This document shows, piece after piece, positions 10,156 through 22,074 of a DNA stretch of 62,178 nucleotides. The stretch covers positions 1 to 62,178 of the forward strand of contig JAEWFF010000058.1 of assembly GCA_023388965.1 (NCBI GenBank). Direction: 5' to 3'. A program made the translations under genes and the position numbers. Position 1 is the first letter of the stretch. Each line of letters begins with the position of its first letter. Below the pieces are notes generated by a model. The model was not told where the DNA came from. It worked only from the letters and a program-made list of their open reading frames with translations, and ran no database searches. Source of the DNA: Pseudomonadota bacterium. GTDB taxonomy: Bacteria; Pseudomonadota; Alphaproteobacteria; Rhizobiales; Methylopilaceae.

Positions 10156-10761
10156 TTAAGCCCCCTTCGCCTTTTCATCGCCCGGAAGCACGTATTCGGT
10201 GCCTTCCCACGGGCTGAGGAAGTCGAAATTGCGGAATTCCTGCGGAAGGCGCACCGACTCGTAGACCACGCGCTTCTGCTCGTCGTCGTAGCGCACCTCG
10301 ACGAAGCCGGTCAGCGGGAAGTCCTTGCGCAGCGGATGTCCCTCAAAACCGTAATCGGTGAGGATGCGGCGCAGATCGGGATGGCCGGAGAACAGGATGC
10401 CGTACAGATCGTAGGCCTCGCGCTCGAACCAGTTGGCGCCGGGGAAAATGCCCACGCAGCTCGGCACCATGGTCTCCTCGCCGGCCTGGACCTTCACGCG
10501 GATGCGCTGGTTCTGCTTGGGCGACAGGAGGTGATAGACGACATCGAACCGGCGCTTGCGCTCCGGGTAATCGACGCCGCAGATGTCGATGAAGCACCAG
10601 AACTGGCACGACGGATCGTCGTGCAGGAAGCGCAGCACTTTCAGGATGTCCGGCGCCTCGACCTCGATCGTGAGCTGGCCGGCGGGAAGCGACCACGCCG
10701 CGACCGCGCCCTTCAGGGACGCGGCGATGTGTTCGCCAAGCTCCTTCAACCCCTCATCCAT
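10156..10761 (-). CDS. nuoC: NADH-quinone oxidoreductase subunit C
   Basis: NuoC (30-kDa homologue) is a peripheral-arm subunit that contacts NuoD and NuoB. The 201-residue protein carries the signature ANWFEREAYDLYGILFSGHP and the following LRRILTDYGFEGHPLRKDFP. The length is that of the unfused alphaproteobacterial form. It starts 45 bases after the nuoB stop, with AGAGAG a few bases upstream as ribosome-binding site, and is followed immediately by the GFA gene instead of nuoD. Confidence 0.97.
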   Translation of the reverse strand: MDEGLKELGEHIAASLKGAVAAWSLPAGQLTIEVEAPDILKVLRFLHDDPSCQFWCFIDICGVDYPERKRRFDVVYHLLSPKQNQRIRVKVQAGEETMVPSCVGIFPGANWFEREAYDLYGILFSGHPDLRRILTDYGFEGHPLRKDFPLTGFVEVRYDDEQKRVVYESVRLPQEFRNFDFLSPWEGTEYVLPGDEKAKGA

Positions 10762-10806
10762 CTCTCTGTCTCTCTCGACTGTTTGTTCTTATCGTTGAGA
10801 TTAGTG

Positions 10807-11394
10807 TCAGCGCTCAATCGTACCGGTTCGCCTTATCTTCCGCTGCAGCAGCATGAAGCCATACAAAAGCGCCTCCGCCGTCGGCGGGCAGCCCGGCACA
10901 TAGACGTCCACCGGCACGACGCGGTCGCAGCCGCGCACGACCGAATAGGAATAGTGATAATAGCCGCCGCCGTTCGCGCACGATCCCATCGAGATCACAT
11001 AGCGCGGCTCGGGCATCTGGTCGTAGATCTTGCGGAAGGCCGGCGCCATCTTGTTGCACAGGGTGCCGGCGACGATGATGACGTCCGACTGGCGCGGGCT
11101 GGCGCGCGGCGCGATGCCGAAACGCTCGCCGTCATAGCGCGGCATGGACATGTGCATCATCTCGACGGCGCAGCAGGCCAGGCCGAAGGTCATCCACATC
11201 AGCGAGCCGGTGCGCGCCCAGGTGATGAGATCCTCGACCGAGGTGACGACGAAGCCCTTGTCGGCCAGTTCGGCATTGATCTGGGAAACGAACGGATCGT
11301 TCACCGGCGCGGCGGCCGGCAGATTCGCCTCGCGCTTCGCCGATGCGACAGTCTTGATTCCGCCCTTGGCGTTGGAAGTCTGGGTCAATCCCAT
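10807..11394 (-). CDS. nuoB: NADH-quinone oxidoreductase subunit B (N2 cluster)
   Basis: NuoB (PSST homologue) holds the terminal N2 4Fe-4S cluster that reduces quinone. The ligands are the adjacent Cys74/Cys75 (GLACCAVEMM), Cys139 (SMGSCANGGGYY) and Cys169 (VYVPGCPPTAEAL). An N-terminal extension of roughly 35 residues, rich in Ala, Lys and Asn, precedes the conserved core, as in other alphaproteobacteria. The start MGLTQTSNAK overlaps the 3' end of nuoA by ten bases, which implies coupled translation. Confidence 0.97.
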   Translation of the reverse strand: MGLTQTSNAKGGIKTVASAKREANLPAAAPVNDPFVSQINAELADKGFVVTSVEDLITWARTGSLMWMTFGLACCAVEMMHMSMPRYDGERFGIAPRASPRQSDVIIVAGTLCNKMAPAFRKIYDQMPEPRYVISMGSCANGGGYYHYSYSVVRGCDRVVPVDVYVPGCPPTAEALLYGFMLLQRKIRRTGTIER

Positions 11395-11750
11395 TCCAGA
11401 GCACCCTTCTTCCACTCGTAGATGAAGCCGATGGTCAGAACCCCGAGGAACACCATCATGGACCAGAAGCCAACCGCCCCGATGTCGCGGAACGCAACCG
11501 CCCACGGAAACAGGAAGGCGACTTCGAGGTCGAAGATGATGAAGAGAATCGCGACGAGGTAGAACCGCACGTCGAATTTCATGCGCGCGTCATCGAAAGC
11601 CACGAAACCGCACTCATAGGCCGAGAGCTTTTCAGCGTCCGGGCTCTTATAGGCCACCAGAAACGGCGCAATGAGCAGAACCGCGCCAATAGCCATGGCA
11701 ACGCCGATGAAAATGGCGAGCGGCAGGTAGTCGGCAAGCAGCGCGTTCAT
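11385..11750 (-). CDS. nuoA: NADH-quinone oxidoreductase subunit A
   Basis: NuoA (ND3 homologue) is a three-helix membrane subunit at the quinone-chamber interface and the first gene of the operon. The 121-residue product contains YECGFVAFDDARMKFDVRFY, the ND3 loop with its conserved cysteine, and FIIFDLEVAFLFPWAVAF. Of two nearby ATG codons, the downstream one (MNALLADYLP) was chosen because an AAGG lies nine bases ahead of it; the other would add MKALP. Confidence 0.96.
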   Translation of the reverse strand: MNALLADYLPLAIFIGVAMAIGAVLLIAPFLVAYKSPDAEKLSAYECGFVAFDDARMKFDVRFYLVAILFIIFDLEVAFLFPWAVAFRDIGAVGFWSMMVFLGVLTIGFIYEWKKGALEWD

Positions 11751-11779
11751 TGGCAACGCCTTCATGGAGTGCGGAACCC

Positions 11780-11848
11780 GGCGGGATTCCGCCCGGGACC
11801 GATCCTCGCTTGCGTGCCAAAAGGAGTGGTTCCGCGTTAATCGGAACC
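11780..11848 (-). promoter_or_regulatory. inverted repeats in the nuo leader
   Basis: Two inverted repeats lie between the upstream gene and nuoA. One has perfect seven-base arms, GGTTCCG and CGGAACC, separated by seven bases. The other, nearer to nuoA, pairs GGCGG with CCGCC across a four-base loop. In the nuo transcript both would fold in the 5' leader shortly before the start codon. I could not identify a convincing -35/-10 pair here, so the promoter itself is not placed. Confidence 0.4.
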
Positions 11849-11926
11849 GCCTGCAACTCTCGGCGCAGGCGACAAAATCGGCAGGGCATCCCTAGCCTAA
11901 GCCTCACCGCCGAACAAGCTTTAGAA

Positions 11927-11941
11927 GACCTATAATAGGTC
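11927..11941. repeat. palindrome GACCTATAATAGGTC
   Basis: This is a 15-base near-perfect palindrome with seven-base arms around one central base. It lies between the DUF2188 stop codon and the nuo leader in an AT-rich patch (continuing CCAATTCCAATTTAATTTGG). It could be an operator, or the stem of a weak terminator for the upstream gene. No long U tract follows on the minus strand, so a terminator is less likely. Confidence 0.35.
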
Positions 11942-11951
11942 CAATTCCAAT

Positions 11952-12221
11952 TTAATTTGGCTTCTTCGGACGGGGGCCCTGCTCCGCCTTCACTTCCGTG
12001 TCCGGGCGCGATTGACCCGGCGCAATTTCGGTGCGCCAGCGCCCCTCCGAATCCTGATATTCGATGGGCCGCGTCTCGCCCGGAACCTCCTGTTCGCGCG
12101 CTGCGATTTCAGCCGCCTTCGCCGCCTCATCCCGGCTCCGGAACGTCTCCGAAAAGACATCGCCGACCTTGTAGGCCCAGCCTCCGTCGTGTTCGACGAC
12201 CTCGTAGACGATATGCGGCAT
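11952..12221 (-). CDS. DUF2188-like small protein
   Basis: This is an 89-residue acidic/basic small protein. The N-terminal half, beginning MPHIVYEVVEHDGGWAYKV and followed by SRDEAAKAAEIAAREQ, resembles the DUF2188 fold: a short sheet with a Gly-Trp turn, then a helix. The family has no known biochemical role. The C-terminal third is rich in charged residues and proline and ends RPKKPN. The frame is open far upstream, but the ATG before MPHIVYE, preceded by a GGAGAA-type site, fits the family start. It is transcribed in the same direction as nuo, about 200 bases ahead of nuoA. Confidence 0.7.
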   Translation of the reverse strand: MPHIVYEVVEHDGGWAYKVGDVFSETFRSRDEAAKAAEIAAREQEVPGETRPIEYQDSEGRWRTEIAPGQSRPDTEVKAEQGPRPKKPN

Positions 12222-12286
12222 GATCTTTCTCCGGCGCTCCGAATCAACACCGCGCAGGCGGCCGGGTTCCGGCAGGCGGGATTGCG

Positions 12287-13978
12287 TCACATCACGAGTG
12301 CCGGCGCTCCGCACCGCACGCCATGAACGCGCATATCGGCCTCGCCGAGGCCGACCCCCAGCGCGTTCAGCAGAGATTGGAGAACAGGCTCGAGAACCGC
12401 ACCGAGCGGAGAGACGAGGCCGCGCACCGCCACCTCGGCGGGCGCGAGCAAGCCGCCGACAAGGATTTCGAGGCCGAGCGCCGAGGCTTTCACCGTCAGC
12501 CCGCTGAAAAGGCTGGAGATGAGCGACGTCAGAGGCGTCGTGGTCTTCACCGTCTTGATGACCCGGTCGCGGATATCGGCCGTGCCGAACCATTGGGAGA
12601 TATCCGCCGTGTTGGAGACGAGCGCCGTCGCCCCCACTCCGACCTTCAGCACGCCCAGCAGGCTGACCACATCCGCCGGCTCGATATCGGGGGGCCGGAA
12701 ACTGTTCCAGTTCGCGAGATTCTTCGGCTTGCCGATATGGATTCCGCCGATCGCCGGGCGGACCGCGAGTTCAACCCTTGCATCCGTCGCGGGATCGGCC
12801 CCGCAGGAAATGGTCTTGAGCCGCGCGCGCCCGGCGGCGATGTCCAGCGCAAGCGGCACTTCCAGCGAAGCCACATGCGTCAGCACGATTTTCGCCGGCA
12901 GCAAGGTGGCCACGAGGCGCACGCGCGTCTGCGCGGTGTAGACCCCCGCGCCTTCGGCCCCGACCTCGATCCAGGACGTGCCCTGCGGCGGCTCGCCGAT
13001 CGTGACCATGATCTTCGCGGAAGCGACGCCGCTCAGTCCGCCTGTCAGGGAAATCTCGGCCTGATTGTTCGGCCCCGCCGCATTCACCGCCGCGCGCACA
13101 AGATCGAGCGCGGAAATCTTCGTCAGCACATTGCTGCCGGAAAGCCCGCTTGGCCGCTCGCCGATGGACAGCCCGCCCATTTCGCCAAGACCGAGAAGCT
13201 TGGTGCCGTCGAGCGCGAGAGTGGATACGCCGGGCCTGAGCCTGTTCAGCGCCATTTGCGCCGCGGCCGCACCCTGCCCGCCCGCGACCTCCGCCGCCGC
13301 ATTGAGCACATCGCCGAGCGTCATATCCGCTTTCAGAACGGAATCGTACGTACCGGCAGCAATACCGATCTCGCCGGCAAGCGCATGCATGAAATCGAGA
13401 AGATCGAGATCGGCCGCAACAAGGCCGTTATAATCCATGACGCTCAGGCTGACATTCGTTCCAAGCAGATCGCCGAGAATCTCGTTCAGCATGCCCCCGT
13501 TGAGCGAGGCAAGACGCGAGCCGATGGAGAATTGCGCGACATTCCTTTCCGCCGCCGTCGCTTTCACGCGTATCACGGGCGCGCTGCCGCCATAGATGAC
13601 GCGCGCGAAATAGAGCGCGCCCGGCTTCGATAATGTGACGCGCACGGCATTGGGCGCGGCGCCGCCCACCGAGAAACGCGCGGCGGGCTCAAGAGCGGCA
13701 TCGGGAGTGAACGCCCCCTGCTCCACCTGTATGGACGCGGTAACGCCGTTGGCCGCAAGTATCTCGGCCGCGGCCGCCGCGGCGTTTGAACGATTTCCGG
13801 CGGCGGCGACGGCGGCGAGATCGGCCACGCTCTGAAGCTGCCGCCGTTCGAGATGCAGACTGCCGACATCGACCGCAAGCGCAAGGCAGCCGACCACGCA
13901 CGCACCCGACAGGGTCGACATGACGGCGATCGAGCCTTCGCGCGCGGCGCGGAAACGGGCGAGAAGCGCGCGCATCAA
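12287..13978 (-). CDS. TadG-like pilus-assembly protein
   Basis: This 563-residue protein has a single N-terminal membrane segment (about residues 17-38) with the TadE/TadG pattern REGSIAVMSTLSGACVVGCL. It continues with AVDVGSLHLERRQLQSVADLAAVAAA, typical of Tad-domain proteins (putative Flp pilus-assembly TadG). The rest, probably extracytoplasmic, is rich in Ala, Gly and Val and shows no enzymatic motif. It overlaps the upstream TadE gene by four bases, so the two are co-translated. No other tad or flp genes (ATPase, platform protein, prepilin) are in this window, so this is an orphan pair or one that works with a distant tad locus. Confidence 0.75.
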   Translation of the reverse strand: MMRALLARFRAAREGSIAVMSTLSGACVVGCLALAVDVGSLHLERRQLQSVADLAAVAAAGNRSNAAAAAAEILAANGVTASIQVEQGAFTPDAALEPAARFSVGGAAPNAVRVTLSKPGALYFARVIYGGSAPVIRVKATAAERNVAQFSIGSRLASLNGGMLNEILGDLLGTNVSLSVMDYNGLVAADLDLLDFMHALAGEIGIAAGTYDSVLKADMTLGDVLNAAAEVAGGQGAAAAQMALNRLRPGVSTLALDGTKLLGLGEMGGLSIGERPSGLSGSNVLTKISALDLVRAAVNAAGPNNQAEISLTGGLSGVASAKIMVTIGEPPQGTSWIEVGAEGAGVYTAQTRVRLVATLLPAKIVLTHVASLEVPLALDIAAGRARLKTISCGADPATDARVELAVRPAIGGIHIGKPKNLANWNSFRPPDIEPADVVSLLGVLKVGVGATALVSNTADISQWFGTADIRDRVIKTVKTTTPLTSLISSLFSGLTVKASALGLEILVGGLLAPAEVAVRGLVSPLGAVLEPVLQSLLNALGVGLGEADMRVHGVRCGAPALVM

Positions 13979-14406
13979 TACCCTCCCCGCCGCACGACGG
14001 CCGCGCGCTCGATGGTTTTCGGCGGCAGCGGCAGCAGGCCCTCGAACACCCAGATCGGCATGTTCGACGCGTCATAGGTGACGGCGACATCGAACAGATT
14101 CGCATTGCCCGGAACGGCGCCGACGCTGACGGCGATACGTGTCGAATCAACCAGGGTGTAGTTCGGCAGCGCGGCGGCCACCGAATCCCGCGCCAGCCGG
14201 TCGCGCTCGAGCGGCGTGAGGCCCGGCACGGTTGCCCGCGCCGCCTCGGCGGCAAGCTGCTGCACGCTGTGGGCCGCGCCGAAATACAGCCCGTAACAGA
14301 GCGTGCCGACCAGGATGAGCAGGAAGACGGGCAGGATCAGCGCGAACTCGACCGCCGATGCGCCGCAAATCTCGCTCGCCAACCGCCGGACCAGTGCCTG
14401 CCGCAT
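13975..14406 (-). CDS. TadE-like pilus-assembly protein
   Basis: This is a 143-residue pseudopilin-like protein. The segment GASAVEFALILPVFLLILVG (about residues 15-34) carries the Glu typical of TadE proteins at position +5 of the processed pilin-like helix. It is followed by YGLYFGAAHSVQQLAAEAAR, the usual amphipathic continuation. The C-terminal part forms a small extracytoplasmic domain. It is the first gene of a two-gene unit with the TadG-like gene and overlaps it by four bases. The upstream 140 bases contain an AT-rich patch that probably holds the promoter. Confidence 0.8.
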   Translation of the reverse strand: MRQALVRRLASEICGASAVEFALILPVFLLILVGTLCYGLYFGAAHSVQQLAAEAARATVPGLTPLERDRLARDSVAAALPNYTLVDSTRIAVSVGAVPGNANLFDVAVTYDASNMPIWVFEGLLPLPPKTIERAAVVRRGGY

Positions 14407-14550
14407 ATCGGGCCTCGCTCCCCGCGAAACCCAGCCCCGAACAGGTTCTACCTGTGCGAGTAATTATCAGGTTAACAATTATGAATTGATTTGCGCTTTC
14501 CCGGCAGGCCGTGCGGGAGCAGCGGTATTTTCATTCGTGCGGGAAGGAAG

Positions 14551-14627
<77 letters not shown>

Positions 14628-14795
14628 GGATCGGGAACCGCATCCATGCCGTTCCGGAGAGGCGCACGAGGTACGACACGGCTTCCGGTAAGTCAACGAC
14701 AACGCGACAAAACCCGGCAAACGCGATGCGTATGTTCGGCACCCATTCCGCGAAACACAAAACCGGCCGATCCGGCCGGCGTGTTCCGCAAATTC

Positions 14796-14871
14796 TGGTG
14801 GGCGATGACGGACTCGAACCGCCGACATCCTCCGTGTAAAGGAGGCGCTCTACCAACTGAGCTAATCGCCC
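14796..14871 (-). tRNA. tRNA-Val (anticodon TAC)
   Basis: The minus strand reads GGGCGATTAGCTCAGTTGGT at the 5' end. The anticodon stem CCTCC/GGAGG encloses TTTACAC (anticodon TAC), followed by GGTTCGAGTCC and an acceptor strand ATCGCCC with encoded CCA. All four stems pair. It is followed about 170 bases downstream by tRNA-Asp, probably on one transcript. Confidence 0.97.
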
Positions 14872-14981
14872 TCTGCCGGGGCTTTTACGGGCGATGATGC
14901 CCGAGGCGCAAGCGCGCCGTTCGCGCCGTCACGTCAAAGACGCACGCGCCGCTGCACCGAAGGTACAGGCGCCGTTCGCGA

Positions 14982-15257
14982 TCAGCGATTGATGGCGTCT
15001 TTCAGAACCTGACCGGCGCGGAATTTCGGCGTCTTGCACGGCGGAATCTTGATCGCCTGGCCGGTGCGCAGATTGCGGCCGACGCCGGCAGCGCGCTTGA
15101 CGACCTGGAACGTGCCGAAGCCGACGAGGCGCACTTCGGACCCCTCTTTCAATGTATCGACGATGGTGTCGATCGTGGCGTCAACCGCGGCCGATGCCTG
15201 CGTGCGGTTCAGTCCCGTTTTATCGGCGACCGCCGCGACCAGATCGGACTTGTTCAT
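14982..15257 (-). CDS. hupB: HU-family DNA-binding protein
   Basis: HU is a small dimeric nucleoid protein that bends DNA. The 91-residue product has the family start MNKSDLVAAVADKTGLNRTQ, the core VRLVGFGTFQVVKR and the C-terminal TPKFRAGQVLKDAINR. The DNA-binding arm reads GVGRNLRTGQ. Residue 63 is therefore Leu, whereas the family motif GRNPxTG has the intercalating Pro there. The start was chosen six codons inside a longer open frame because it matches HU and follows a GGAGGCAG site. It lies downstream of lon with a terminator between them, as in many alphaproteobacteria. Confidence 0.95.
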   Translation of the reverse strand: MNKSDLVAAVADKTGLNRTQASAAVDATIDTIVDTLKEGSEVRLVGFGTFQVVKRAAGVGRNLRTGQAIKIPPCKTPKFRAGQVLKDAINR

Positions 15258-15394
15258 ACTGCCTCCGCATTTCATGTGTGATCCGGCGGCCCCGGCCGGA
15301 CGCTCGCAAACTTCCGCGAAACGCCCGTAAATTCAAGGCAATCCGGACACGCGCGGCGTTTGTGGCACTCTCGTGTGGCGCACGAGGCACAGAA

Positions 15395-15418
15395 AAAGGC
15401 CCGCCGGAGCGGGCCTTT
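15395..15418 (-). terminator. Rho-independent terminator after lon
   Basis: The ten-base arms AAAGGCCCGC and GCGGGCCTTT surround a four-base loop. On the minus strand, the direction of lon, the stem is followed by TTTTTC. It sits about 30 bases past the lon stop codon and separates lon from hupB. Confidence 0.85.
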
Positions 15419-15447
15419 GCAATTACTCTAAAATGCAGCCTGTGGCG

Positions 15448-17868
<2,421 letters not shown>

Positions 17869-18103
17869 CTGCTTGTTCCTTTCGCGGCGCCCGCATCAAT
17901 GCGCGGCGCCGATCACCATCGGCGCGATCCGTCTGCGGTTGTCGGACGCACGAGATCGCATATGGCGGGAACCGCCCGGCATGAGCCGCGGCGGTCGATC
18001 ATGTTGAGTGTTAATTGGCGCTGGCGGAGCGCGCTTTCAAGACATGGCAGCCCCGCATAGGGGGCTTGTCCGAACCGGCTGGAAAAGGCCGGCCCGGACG
18101 CCA

Positions 18104-19369
<1,266 letters not shown>

Positions 19370-19677
19370 TATCCCACTTTCCTGACCTCGAGACCCGGAT
19401 TCAGGGCGCCCAGCCGCGAATCCTAGACCTCACGGCCTAACAATGTGTTGTAGCGAACCCGACCCCCGGGAACCGCTCGCAATTAACCCCTGCCCCGTCC
19501 TCAAGACTCAATCCGGCATGTCACCATGGCCCGGGCGGCCAGATCAACCCGCGGGCAGGTTGCAGAACGACCGGGGAGACCTGCAAGTAGCGTGGCGGCC
19601 ACACTTTTCCCCAAACCGGCCGGCCAAAGGCTGCGGTCAGACGCCGCAGGCGGTTGTCGCAAGCGGCGCCCCTTGCC
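19370..19677. other. clpP-clpX intergenic stretch
   Basis: This stretch contains no gene. Near clpP the minus strand can pair CTGCGG with CCGCAG around a short loop followed by CCTTTGG, a weak terminator candidate after clpP (about 19631-19650). Near clpX only the ribosome-binding site is clear; I could not place the clpX promoter confidently. Confidence 0.4.
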
Positions 19678-20325
19678 TCAGGCGGCTTCGATCTTGGCGG
19701 CGCCCTCGCCGTCGGTCGGGCGGGTCTCGAACACCTGGTCGATGATGCCGAACTCCTTGGCCTGATCCGCACTCATGAAGTGATCGCGGTCGAGGGTGGT
19801 TTCAATCTTCTCGTAGGGCTGGCCGGTGTGCTTCACGTAGATTTCATTGAGCCGGCGCTTCAGCTTCACGATGTCCTCGGCGTGGCGCTCGATGTCGGAC
19901 GCCTGCCCACGGAAGCCGCCGGACGGCTGATGAACCATGACGCGCGCATTGGGTGTCGCGAAACGCATGCCCTTGTCGCCCGCGGCGAGAAGCAGCGAGC
20001 CCATCGACGCCGCCTGGCCGACGCACAGGGTCGACACTTTCGGCCGGATGTACTGCATCGTGTCGTAGATCGCGAGCCCCGATGTCACCACCCCGCCCGG
20101 CGAGTTGATGTACATCGAGATTTCCTTGTTCGGATTGTCCGCTTCGAGGAACAGGAGCTGCGCCACGACCAGCGAGGACATGCCGTCCTCGACCGGGCCG
20201 GTCACGAAGATGATGCGCTCCTTGAGAAGGCGCGAGAAAATATCGAAAGCGCGCTCGCCCCGGCTCGTCTGCTCGACGACCATGGGCACGAGGTTCATGT
20301 AGGTTTCGAGCGGGCTACGTTCCAT
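19678..20325 (-). CDS. clpP: ATP-dependent Clp protease proteolytic subunit
   Basis: ClpP is the barrel-shaped serine peptidase partner of ClpX and ClpA. The 215-residue protein has the catalytic triad Ser107 (GQAASMGSLLL), His132 (ARVMVHQPSGG) and Asp181 (TTLDRDHFMS), and the N-terminal MERSPLETYMNLVPMVVEQ segment including the processed leader region. The last ~15 residues, rich in Glu, Gly and Ala, are the variable tail. It follows tig by about 40 bases on the same strand, the usual arrangement in proteobacteria. Confidence 0.98.
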   Translation of the reverse strand: MERSPLETYMNLVPMVVEQTSRGERAFDIFSRLLKERIIFVTGPVEDGMSSLVVAQLLFLEADNPNKEISMYINSPGGVVTSGLAIYDTMQYIRPKVSTLCVGQAASMGSLLLAAGDKGMRFATPNARVMVHQPSGGFRGQASDIERHAEDIVKLKRRLNEIYVKHTGQPYEKIETTLDRDHFMSADQAKEFGIIDQVFETRPTDGEGAAKIEAA

Positions 20326-20363
20326 TTTTTCTCTCTCAGCCTCGGCGGCTCAAAAGGCCGCGC

Positions 20364-21704
20364 CTAATCTTCATCGGGGTCGGCGAACAGTTCGTCCTTG
20401 GAGACCTTCTTCTCGGTCACATTGACGAGTCCGACAATGTAGTCGACCACCTTCTCCTCGAAAATCGGAGCACGCAGCTCGGCGAGCGCTTCCTGATTCT
20501 TCTGGTAGAATTCCCAGACCATCTGTTCCTGGCCGGGGAATTGGCGGGCACGATCGACGACGGCCTTGGTCACCTCGTCGTTCGTGACCTGTATGTTGTT
20601 CTTGTCGCCGATCTCCGCAAGGAGGAGGCCAAGACGCACGCGGCGCTCGGCGATGGTGCGGTATTCGGCCTGCAACTGGTCGTCCGTCTTGCCCTCGCGC
20701 AGGGTCTCGTCGCCGCTCTCCAGCTCCTTCGAAACGCGCGACCAGATGCCGGAAAATTCCTGCTCCACGAGGGTCGGCGGCAGTTCGAATTTGTGCGTGG
20801 CGTCCAGCGCATCGAGCAACGAACGCTTCAGGCGCTGGCGCGCGGCCTGATCGTATCCGGTCTGGATCTGCTCGCGGATCGCCTCTTTCAGCTTGTCGAG
20901 CGATTCCATGCCGAGCTTCTTGGCGAGTTCGTCGTCGATGGCGACATTCTTGGCCGCCTCGACGTCCTGAACCGTGACCGCGAACACGGCTTCCTTGCCG
21001 GCCAGATCCTTGGCCTGATATTCGGCCGGGAACGAGACCGTGACGTCCTTCTTATCGCCGGCCTTCACGCCGACAAGCTGTTCCTCGAAGCCGGGAATGA
21101 ACTGGCCCGAACCGAGGATCAGGGGATGGCCTTCGCCCTTGCCGCCCTCGAATTCGACGCCGTCGATCGAGCCGATGAAGTCGATGACGACCTTGTCCTT
21201 GTCGGCGGCTGCGCCGTCCTTCTTCTCATAGGTGGCGTTCTGGGAGGCGAGACGGTCGAGCGTCTCCTGCACATCGGCATCCTCGATATCGGCGACCGGG
21301 CGCTCGATGGAGATGCTTTTCAGATCGCCGACCGCGATCTCCGGCAGGATTTCGACCTCGACCTTATAGGTCAGGTCGGCCTTGCCCTCGACGACCTGCT
21401 CGACCTCGGATTCCTCCTCGGGGAGCGAAACCTTGGGCTGCATGGCCAGCTTGACGTTCTTTTCGTCGACGATCTTCTTGTTCGCCTCGGTCATCAGCTC
21501 CTGCAGGACCTCGCCGAACACCGAGCGGCCATAGAGGCGCTTCAGGTGCTCCGCCGGCACCTTGCCGGGGCGGAAGCCATTGATGCGGACGCGCGACTTC
21601 AGTTCCTCGAGGCGGGCCGCGACACGGCCGTCGAGATCCTTGGCCGGGACGGTGATCTGATATTCGCGCTTCAGGCCCTCGGAGAGGGTTTCTTGAACCT
21701 GCAT
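20364..21704 (-). CDS. tig: trigger factor (ribosome-associated chaperone/PPIase)
   Basis: Trigger factor binds the ribosome exit tunnel and folds nascent chains. The 446-residue product starts MQVQETLSEGLKREYQITVP. It has the ribosome-binding signature GFRPGKVP in the N-terminal domain (about residues 43-50) and the FKBP-type PPIase segment GEGHPLILGSGQFIPGFEEQ in the middle. A helical C-terminal chaperone domain ends in an acidic tail (DELFADPDED). The long upstream open frame overlaps a tRNA gene and is not part of the protein. It is first in the tig-clpP-clpX-lon series. Confidence 0.97.
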   Translation of the reverse strand: MQVQETLSEGLKREYQITVPAKDLDGRVAARLEELKSRVRINGFRPGKVPAEHLKRLYGRSVFGEVLQELMTEANKKIVDEKNVKLAMQPKVSLPEEESEVEQVVEGKADLTYKVEVEILPEIAVGDLKSISIERPVADIEDADVQETLDRLASQNATYEKKDGAAADKDKVVIDFIGSIDGVEFEGGKGEGHPLILGSGQFIPGFEEQLVGVKAGDKKDVTVSFPAEYQAKDLAGKEAVFAVTVQDVEAAKNVAIDDELAKKLGMESLDKLKEAIREQIQTGYDQAARQRLKRSLLDALDATHKFELPPTLVEQEFSGIWSRVSKELESGDETLREGKTDDQLQAEYRTIAERRVRLGLLLAEIGDKNNIQVTNDEVTKAVVDRARQFPGQEQMVWEFYQKNQEALAELRAPIFEEKVVDYIVGLVNVTEKKVSKDELFADPDED

Positions 21705-21768
21705 GGTGTTTCTTCCGGAATGCGGGCTCCTGCCGAGCCGACGTCTAAAAATCTGCGGTGAGGCCGGG

Positions 21769-21853
21769 TGGTGCGGGCGGAGGGATTTGAACCCCCACGA
21801 CTTTCGCCGCTGGAACCTAAATCCAGTGCGTCTACCAGTTCCGCCACGCCCGC
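21769..21853 (-). tRNA. tRNA-Leu (anticodon TAG)
   Basis: This is an 85-base class II tRNA on the minus strand, starting GCGGGCGTGGCGGAACTGGT. The anticodon stem CTGGA/TCCAG encloses TTTAGGT (anticodon TAG). A variable arm GCGGCGAAAGTCGT, T-arm GGGGGTTCAAATCCCTC and acceptor CGCCCGC follow, with the CCA end encoded. It lies just upstream of tig. Confidence 0.97.
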
Positions 21854-22074
21854 GCCGGGCGCTGCCTCCCTGCTGGGAGACGGGGCGTCCTATAGCATGG
21901 GCGGGCTGCTTCGCACGCGAAAAATGCACCCCTAGTGAACGCCGGCCGGGAAGGCCGCCGAAAACATGCCTTTTCCCGGATATTCACCCCTCGCGTCCGC
22001 CGGATTTGCAGTGGCGAGGTTTGAAAGCAAGAAGCGGAGTGCGAACGGGCCCGCGCCCTACTAGATTTGCGGGC

